Below are positions 57,137-64,000 of a stretch of 64,000 nucleotides of DNA, one piece after another; position 1 is the first letter of the stretch, and each line of letters opens with the position of its first letter. Under the pieces are notes generated by a model that saw only the letters and a program-made list of their open reading frames with translations, did not search any database and was not told the DNA's origin. This DNA comes from Phaseolus vulgaris (Eukaryota; Streptophyta; Magnoliopsida; Fabales; Fabaceae): positions 13,903,030-13,967,029 of the forward strand of contig NC_023753.2 in assembly GCF_000499845.2 (NCBI RefSeq). Reading direction: 5' to 3'. Both the position numbers and the translations under genes were made by a program.

Positions 57137-58098
57137 TGATGTGAGTTGATTTTAGGATTGATCATTTAGGTGACACTTTAGATTTATGATCGATATTTTT
57201 AGGCAATTAAGAGTGAAAACCTAAGGAAAATTCCCATTAGACATTAACTTAACCAAGTGATTAAGTAGATGTGAAGGTTCATTTCACAAAGGTAAAAGGA
57301 AAAAGACAATTATAATGTGAAGATGATGACAAGATATGGTGCGAAATTAAATAATGAAAGTAATAACAAAAGGAAATGATTGAATAGAAACAAGGAAGCA
57401 AAACAAGAATATATTTATGAATTGAATGGAATGATAATGGAAGGGAAAGATGAAGGAAAAAGAAGCTTATGAGAAATGGATTTTGAGATGATGAGCACGC
57501 CACTTGGATGATGAAATGACTCCAAGATAAGTGTTGGAAGCCGCCATTTGAGAGCTTTCAAATTCTCACAAGATAAGACTAAAGACTAAGAGGAACAAGC
57601 CTCACTAGCATCTCACACAAAATGTGCAGAGTAACTTTTCTCTATTTCATTCAACTTGTAAAATACACTAGGTAGGTCTCCTATTTATAGGTGAAGGAGC
57701 CTTGGAGAACAAGCTAAAGGGGTAGGATGGGAAAAGGAAAAAATGGGCAGCCTCTGGGTTTGACTAAGTCAAACCTGCATGCTAGGCTTGTCCTTCTAGA
57801 AACTAGGTCAAAATGCCTTTTCAAATAGGCTGGGAACAGGCTAAAATGCTACCCACACCCCTTATTATGCTAAAGGTACCTTATTACCTTATTCTAGCAT
57901 ATATTTGCTATTTGGACCCCTAAAGTGAGCCCAATTTATTTACAACATATTCTAAACATTAAGAAGACTAGCAGAAAGAACTTTAAGTGCTTTGGTCCTT
58001 GTCCAATTCTCCCTCTAGTGAGGTCTATACTTTGAGATGACTTCTCATTGTGTAAATTAGCATCCTTGAGCATCTCCTTGTTGACTTGATTTGCATCA
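57137..58098 (-). repeat. 3' LTR of element J
   Basis: 962 bp; minus-strand ends TGATGCAAATC and AACTCACATCA. The polypurine tract lies at 58099-58108 (CTGAGGGGCA on the minus strand). TATA region near 57682; hairpin arms on the plus strand CTTGGA (57503-57508) and TCCAAG (57521-57526). Confidence 0.92.
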
Positions 58099-58216
58099 TG
58101 CCCCTCAGGTTGGAGAGAATTCGACCACAGATTTAGAACTCCTGCATATAACATAATTAGCTTGTGCACATACAAAATAGTGCAAGGAGTGAGATGTGAA
58201 CTTGACTTATATTGTT
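58099..58216 (-). other. 3' untranslated region of J, LTR-proximal part
   Basis: Matches H at 52240-52360 in inverse orientation. Ends at G3's left TSD TTGTT (58212-58216). Confidence 0.8.
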
Positions 58217-59224
58217 TGATGGAGATAAAAAAGAAGAGGATTTTACCAATGGAGGAAGAGGCCATCCACCCAAACATTTAAAGTTCTTCCTTCTAGTCTT
58301 CTCAAAAATTAAAGAAGAATTAAATAAAGAGAGGATCAAGCCCAAAGCCAACAAGAATTCAAGAATGGGCTCCAATTAATATCTTTCTTTGTAATTTCTT
58401 TTGTATAAATTTGTAAAACACATAGGATTAGTGTTTAGGAAGGTACTAAGAGGGAAACCAAAAAGACACCTCTTTTGTAAGTAGCTTAGGTGTTAGTTTT
58501 TAGGAACAAACTAGAAAGTTGTCTCTTCACACTCCTTTAGGCGTTAGAATAGAAGGAGTTGGAAGGTGACCTTTCAAAAGCTTCTCTTGTACTTTGTGAC
58601 CAGCCCTCTCTATTATAAAAGGGGTGCTTAGGTCTTTGAAATAATAAGAATTGATTTTTGAGTAAAGAACCTCTCCCAAATTGGTGAGTGAATTGAGAGA
58701 GACTTGTGTCTTCTTCTCTTCTAGTCTTATCTTGAGTGCATTCTTGGACTCTCAAGTGGCAGCATCTACACTCATCTTGAAGCCTTTCATCCTTCAAGTG
58801 GTGTGCACATTCCAAGAGCTTCATCCAAATAAGTCCATTTTTCCCTTCATTCCAAATTACCCATTTTTGTTCTACTTGTTTGTTTTCACTTTCAATCGGT
58901 GCAATCTCTTCCTTATGATATCCTCTTTCATTTGCTGCACTTATATTCAATTTTAATCGGTGCAAATTGGTTGTTCTTTTTCTTTTGGTCACGTCCTCTG
59001 TGGGTATAAATGCTATATGTTGTGTTCTTGAGTTTCTATCCATGGGTTTGTTGTTCAAAATGGGTTTCTATGTGAGTTTGACTTGGTTCTTGTGTTCTTG
59101 ATTAAGTTCTTGAATGGGTAAAGAATCTTGATCCAATTCTAAAGGGGCCTAATCATATTCCAACTCTTATTGAATCCATAACATTTTCATATCATATCTC
59201 TATCATGTTATTAATATCACATCA
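58217..59224 (+). repeat. Solo LTR G3
   Basis: 1008 bp, TGATGGAGAT to ATCACATCA, with perfect TSD TTGTT (58212-58216, 59225-59229). TATA-like 'tataaaa' near 58613. Hairpin arms CTTGAAG (58775-58781) and CTTCAAG (58792-58798). Confidence 0.93.
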
Positions 59225-59589
59225 TTGTTTAAGCTCGGAGAGTTCAAAAGATGGGGTTCTATATACAAACCATGTTTGGAAAGATTGTTTGGGAATGACA
59301 AATCCTTTTGAAGAAAATCCTCTTAGAAGGTGGAAACCTTTAGGAGGTGTTTGAAAAGCATTCCTAACATTCTTTAACAAAGATGGTATGTAGGTAGAAA
59401 ACTTTGGTAATGAAAAAGATAAGGAAGGAGGACACCTTCAAGGTGCAAGTTGTAGCATGGCACAAGTCAACATGATTGATTTAGTTGATGAGACTTTGTG
59501 ACTATTTTATCATTTCTTTCTTTCTCTTTTTGTTTTCATTTTTATTTGGTCCTCATGAACCTCTTTGGGAGAGAGGGGTTTTAAGGTAA
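59225..59589 (-). pseudogene. End of the protease-tail region and 3' untranslated region of J
   Basis: On the minus strand it begins after D's insertion at the LKPLSPKEVHED position, then a short Lys/Arg-rich tail with stops, then sequence matching 52000-52240 of H. No reverse transcriptase is present. GGTAA (59585-59589) is D's expected TSD. Confidence 0.8.
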
Positions 59590-60663
59590 TGTACCGTCCC
59601 GTATCCGGGCGTTGACAAATTCAAAGTCAAAGTCAACGCCTGGAGTCGAAGTCAGCACAAGGCGTCGCCTAGGTGAAGAGACGCCAAGGGCCGGCTTCGC
59701 CAAGAGGAAGCGTCGCCAAGGCAAGGCGTCGCCCAACCAGGGCGTCGCCAAGATCAAATATTACTAAGGCAAGGCAATCACAGTGTGGTTCCCCGATACC
59801 CATGGGTAGGAAAGACCATGGAGGGAGCGACGCCGTGGGAAGGCCTCAGGTCCCGATGATCCGGGAGAGTGGTAAAGGGAAGAGAAAGGTGGCTTCAAGG
59901 CCATAGTGATAGCACCAGAATAGGGCAGCCTGACTCGTGAAGTACCCCTGCCGCCTCAGAGACGCCTTTGGGACAGATACGACTCGAGAGGAAGGTCACG
60001 CCCAGGGTAGCCGGGTGCAGGGTACGAGAGGAAGGCAGAAACGCCCCCAGATGGGGTCATGGCGTCGTGAGGCCCTCCACATGTACGACAGCCAGGTCAG
60101 AATAGAAACACCCTTTAGTCAGGTACCAGGTAATTAAAGTCATTCAATACAGTTTCTGTTTCGAGCGTTCAGGTACTATAATGGCTCCCAAGCGTTTCAA
60201 CGTCTTAAATGCGCTACGTTTTCTAATTAGACGCCTTAATTGAGTGCGTTACGTTTGTGATTAAAAGCGCTTTAAATGCTTGGGTAGTTTAAATAACGCT
60301 GAGAATGTTGGGAACGGGGTTCGAAGTTTTGGCAAATTTTCCCAGAATACACTTCAGTTGCTTGCTCGAAGTCGTGAGGCTACGCACAAGGGCTGGAAAG
60401 GAGGTTGTTTGCCAAAGCTATAATATACACACGATACACAGTTTCTTTTTACCACCTTCAGAGTGCCATACGCGGTGCTCAGATACGAAGGTGCACAGTT
60501 CTGGTGTTTCTTGCTGGCTGACTTGAGCGTCGGAGTGCAAACGGCCGCTAGGGCGCCCTTTTGACCTCTTGTTGCAGGAATCCACAGGTAACCAGTGGGA
60601 AGGAGTCCCTAGCTGACGGTTGAGGTCGTGCACAAAGACGTCACAGGTCAACCAGACGGAACA
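59590..60663 (+). repeat. 5' LTR of element D
   Basis: 1074 bp, TGTACCGTCCC to AGACGGAACA. The first 170 bp contain five GGCGTCGCC-type words; 60150-60290 has alternating TTTAAA and GCG words. Two inverted solo copies lie in H. Confidence 0.92.
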
Positions 60664-60769
60664 TTTGGCGCCCACCGTGGGGCCGATATAAAACATCAGT
60701 CCCATCACCAGTTCGAAAAGATCTACCAAGTTACAGTAACGTTTGAGGAAGTTGGAAGAGACCGTGACA
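60664..60769 (+). other. Primer-binding site and leader of D
   Basis: TTTGGCGCCCACCGTGGGG begins right at the LTR end (site 60667-60684). Unlike C, the T before GG fits a CCA-ended primer. The leader is only about 85 bp, against roughly 380 in C. Confidence 0.85.
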
Positions 60770-63700
60770 ATGGCCCCCACCAGACGAAGTACAGCACGCG
60801 CAGCCCCAGCAGAACTATCCATGCAACAGGTCCTGGAGATAATGCGGGGGCTGCAGGAGGATATGGCGGAGTCGAAGCTGGAACAGGAACGCATGCAGGC
60901 AGATCTCGAAGCCTCGCATGAGAGGAATAAAGAGCTCCGCCGCGTAAACGAGGAGTTGCGCCGGGGTCTGAGAAATAATCGGGGGCAACGTGAACATGAC
61001 GAGATGGAGAACCACTCCCCGCCAAGGGAGTTTTCCACTCCCTTCTCGCAGGAGATTCTGGATGCAGTGATCCCGAACACGTTCGCGGGGCCAAAGGTGA
61101 TCTTCACCGGGATGGAGGACCCTGAGACGCACCTCGCTGCATTTCACACACAGATGGTCCTGGTAGGCGGCTCTGACACTGCCAAGTGCAAGCTCTCTAT
61201 GAGCACCTTGACTGGGATGGCTATGGACTGGTTCATCAGCCTACCAGACGGTCATATCACCTCTTTCCAACAACTATCACGATTGTTCAAGGAACAATAC
61301 CTAGCAAACAAAGCCCCGCCGCCGGTCTCCTACGATTTGTTTGATGTGAAACAGTATCAAGGGGAGGCCCTCAAGCAATACATCAATCGCTTCGGGGCCC
61401 AGGTGGTCAAGGTTGGTACGACAGAGGAACCTATAATTGTGTACGCTTTCGTGAAAGGCGTATGCCCCGGTCCTTTCAGAGAATCCATCATTCGCAACTG
61501 CCCTAGGACTTTTGCAGAACTACGGCGTCGGGCGGTAGAGCATATCACTTCTGAGGGAGAGGTGTGCGTGAAGCGCACCAGCGTCGTACCCTCACGCCCG
61601 AGGGGACCGGCGCGAGCTCAACCCGCCAGGGTCAATGAGACCACGACGGGAAGGAAGAAGCCCGAGGGGAGACGCCCCTACGAGGCCAGAAAGCCCCAGC
61701 CCCGGGGTCCAGCAGGAGGCGATCGCCCGGCCAGGGAAAGAACAAGGCCGGCGCGATACAATTTTGTGGTGGAATTGAAGGACCTGATCGCCGTGCCTAA
61801 CATAGCCGAGAGATTGAGACGACCGGCGAAGTCCGATAAGGTGTTGGGGCCTCGGAAAGATTCTTGGTGTGTGTTCCACGAGGCTTTCAGTCACCACATT
61901 GATAACTGCCTTTCGTTGGGTTACCAGCTGGATGAGCTGGTGAGAACCGGGTTTTTGAAGGATTATGTCGCGGAGCCCCCAACAACCGCCACTTTGCCGC
62001 CGCCAGCGGAAGAACAAGCACACGAGACGCCAGTTCTCGGCGAGGTTCATACCATAGCTGGAGGATTTTCCGGCGGAGGTCCCACCGCCTCCCAGCGGAA
62101 GAAATACGCGAGGGGGGTCAACTCGATCGAAGAAAGACTCTCGGGTGCGCCGTGGGAGTCGGACATCGTATTCACGAGAGGGGATCTCAGAGACGTGGTG
62201 CCGCACGACAATGACCCCGTGGTCATCTCAGTTGTCACGGCGGGAAGAAAGGTGCACAGAGTTCTTGTCGACCAGGGGAGTTCAGCAGACGTCATGTTTT
62301 GGTCGACGTTCAATAAGTTGCGATTATCCCCCAACCTACTGAGGCCCTACACAGGGTGCCTGTATGGGTTTGCGGACAACCAGGTCGAAGTCCGAGGCTA
62401 CCTGGAATTGAGGACTACGTTCACAGACAGAGAGGCCTCGCGTACCGAAAGTATCCGGTACTTGGTCATGAACGCCAGCTCCGCTTACAACATCTTGTTG
62501 GGCAGGCCGGCGTTGAACCGGTTGAACGCAGTAGCCTCCACACGCCATATGAAAATGAAGCTTCCAGACCTCAGTGGCAAGGTGATAGTCATCAAGTCAG
62601 ATCAGGAGGAAGCAAGGAAATGCTATGAGAACAGCCTGAAAACAAAAAGAGGCGTGTTCATGGTGCGCGAACGTCCGCCGTGTGCAAATACGACGATGAT
62701 TGAGGCGACGCCCGCTACGCCGACGCCTAGCGAGGCCGCACCCGCCAAGGCGACGCCAGAGACAGATGCACACATGGAGGAAGGCCCTGACGACGCGACG
62801 CCCGTGGAAGAGGCAGCGCCCGTCGAGGAGGATAGCAGGGAACAACCGGTGGCCAACGCCATAGAGAGGGAGATTGGCGGCAAGACATTTAAGTTAGGAA
62901 GTTTGCTGAGCCCAGAAGAACAAGAAGAGGTGGCAGAAGTGATTTCGCGCCACCTGAATGCCTTCGCATGGTCCGCCTCGGATATGCCCGGTATCGACCC
63001 TGATTTCCTGTGTCACCACCTCAGCATGGACGCCACGGTCTGCCCCGTGCGCCAAAGAAGGAGAAAGTTTAATGAAGAGCGACAGTAGGTGGTGAAGGAC
63101 GAAACGCAGAAGCTGTTGAGTGCTGGCCACATCAGGGAGATTCAATACCCCGAGTGGTTGGCCAATGTCGTCTTGGTGAAAAAGGTGAATGGGAAGTGGA
63201 GGATGTGCGTGGACTTCACGGACCTGAATAAGGCGTGCCCGAAGGACTCATACCCACTGCCCAGCATCGACGCGCTGGTGGATAGCGCGTCTGGCAGCAA
63301 GGTGCTGAGCTTCCTGGACGCCTTCTCCGGCTACAACCAGATCAAGATGCACCCGAGAGATGAGAATAAAACTTCATTCATGACTGAGACTTGCAGTTAC
63401 TGCTATAAGGTGAAGCCTTTTGGGCTGAAAAACGTGGGCGCCACATACCAAAGGTTAATGGACAAGGTCCTGGCGCCCATGCTAGGGAGGAATGTGTACG
63501 CCTATGTAGACGACATGGTGGTGGCGTCGCCGGATAGGGCGCAGCACATGGCAGACCTGGAGGAGTTGTTCGTCACAATATCCAAGTACCGCCTCAAGTT
63601 AAACCCTGAGAAGTGTGTCTTCGGGGTAGAGGCCGGTAAGTTCTTGGGTGTCATGCTCACAGAGAGGGGAATAGAAGCGAACCCCGACAAGTGTGCAGCG

Positions 63701-64000
63701 ATCATTGCCATGCGGAGCCCGACGTCGGTGAAGGAGGTACAACAGTTGACGGGGCGAATGGCGGCCCTCTCAAGGTTTGTTTCCGCCGGAGGAGAGAAGG
63801 GGAACCCGTATTTCCAGTGTCTCAAGAGAAATAGTCGTTTCGCATGGACTGACGAATGCGAAGCGGCTTTCATTAAGTTGAAAGAGTACTTGGCGACGCC
63901 ACCGGTCCTTTGCAAACCGGTAACAGGCGCGCCCCTCCGGCTGTACTTCGCAGTGACGGAACGAGCTATCAGCTCAGTGCTGGTCCAAGAGCAGGACCAG
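60770..64000 (+). pseudogene. gag-pol polyprotein of element D, one stop, runs off the window
   Basis: ATG at 60770 (MAPTRRSTARAAPAEL); the same frame is open upstream without another ATG. Gag has a coiled-coil start (60830-60990), a core (AKCKLSMSTLTGMAMDWF), an Arg/Pro-rich region and a Cys/His cluster (CVFHEAFSHHIDNC). Protease reads VLVDQGSSADVMFW near 62260-62300. A TAG at 63086-63088 interrupts just before reverse transcriptase; after it the frame is open to the window end, with LKNVGATYQRLMD and YVDDMVVASPDR (63502-63537) and the start of RNase H. Protease and reverse transcriptase are close to those of C; gag and the linker are not. Confidence 0.93.

Larger units (their letters stand above)
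57137..59589 (-). mobile_element. Element J: relative of H, 3' part
   Basis: Minus strand: internal sequence from 59589 leftwards (end of protease region, tail, 3' untranslated region), interrupted by solo LTR G3 (TSD TTGTT), then polypurine tract and 3' LTR. The rest lies beyond element D, right of the window. The internal part matches 51860-52363 of H, including the direct step from LSPKEVHEDQ to the tail. Confidence 0.87.
59590..64000 (+). mobile_element. Element D: second Tat-type subfamily, 3' part cut by window edge
   Basis: 5' LTR, primer-binding site and the first 3.2 kb of gag-pol. The primer-binding site is identical to that of A-C, and gag-pol is clearly related, but the LTR is mostly different. 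It inserted into J. Confidence 0.93.

Noticed and set aside
59673..59906. 77-residue basic frame in the D LTR
   Set aside because: Produced by the GGCGTCGCC words; reading frame not kept in the solo copies.
60664..60690. tRNA-like sequence near primer-binding sites
   Set aside because: Only the 3'-end complement is present; no cloverleaf can be formed from flanking bases.

Overview
This window is plant nuclear DNA made almost entirely of nested LTR retrotransposons; I find no host gene, tRNA or rRNA. Intron splice signals in an accessory gene, Tat-lineage Ty3/gypsy and Ty1/copia elements, 5-bp target-site duplications (TSDs) and many solo LTRs all indicate a flowering plant. The very frequent AACAACCGATTGTT motif suggests a Phaseoleae legume (Phaseolus or Vigna type); that is recollection, not something the sequence proves.

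Layout. (A) 1-9065, minus: Tat-type gypsy element, 3' LTR off the left edge. (F) 9066-23288, minus: non-autonomous copia-like element with gag and a second gene (ORF2) but no pol. A sits in its 3' LTR, solo LTRs G1 (9674-10688) and G2 (12009-12983) sit in its 3' LTR and ORF2, and E (14077-20516, plus, a complete gag+ORF2 element) sits just after its gag. (L) 23289-37136, minus: copia-like gag and 5' LTR; F lies in its gag and B (24192-36281, minus, complete Tat element with an antisense, intron-containing accessory gene) lies in its 5' LTR. (K) 37137-48246, minus: copia-like gag and 5' LTR; its gag is split by an E-family solo LTR (38507-46815), itself split by C (38727-45929, plus, the best preserved Tat gag-pol). 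(I) 48247-48276 and 55676 to about 56939, plus: gypsy remnant with a 3' LTR, hosting K and H. (H) 48277-55675, plus: gypsy element with gag and protease only; two solo LTRs of the D family (52525-53721, 54188-55374) sit in its 3' LTR. (J) 57137-59589, minus: relative of H, hosting solo LTR G3 (58217-59224) and D. (D) 59590 to the right edge, plus: a second Tat subfamily.

How the parts relate. Tat elements (A, B, C, D) encode gag-protease-reverse transcriptase-two RNase H domains-integrase, and A and B carry an antisense accessory gene between pol and the 3' LTR. E/F and H/J lack reverse transcriptase and integrase, yet each family has two copies with the same layout, so they probably spread using enzymes from other elements. 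Insertion order follows from nesting: I before K, before L, before F, before A/E/G1/G2. LTR pairs I compared by eye differ by about 1.2% (E), 1.4% (C) and 2.1% (B).

Most interesting: the pol-less gag+ORF2 family; quasi-palindromic motifs repeated at exactly 21 bp in E-type LTRs and gag; a hairpin with compensatory changes across four LTR families; and the spliced antisense gene in the Tat elements.
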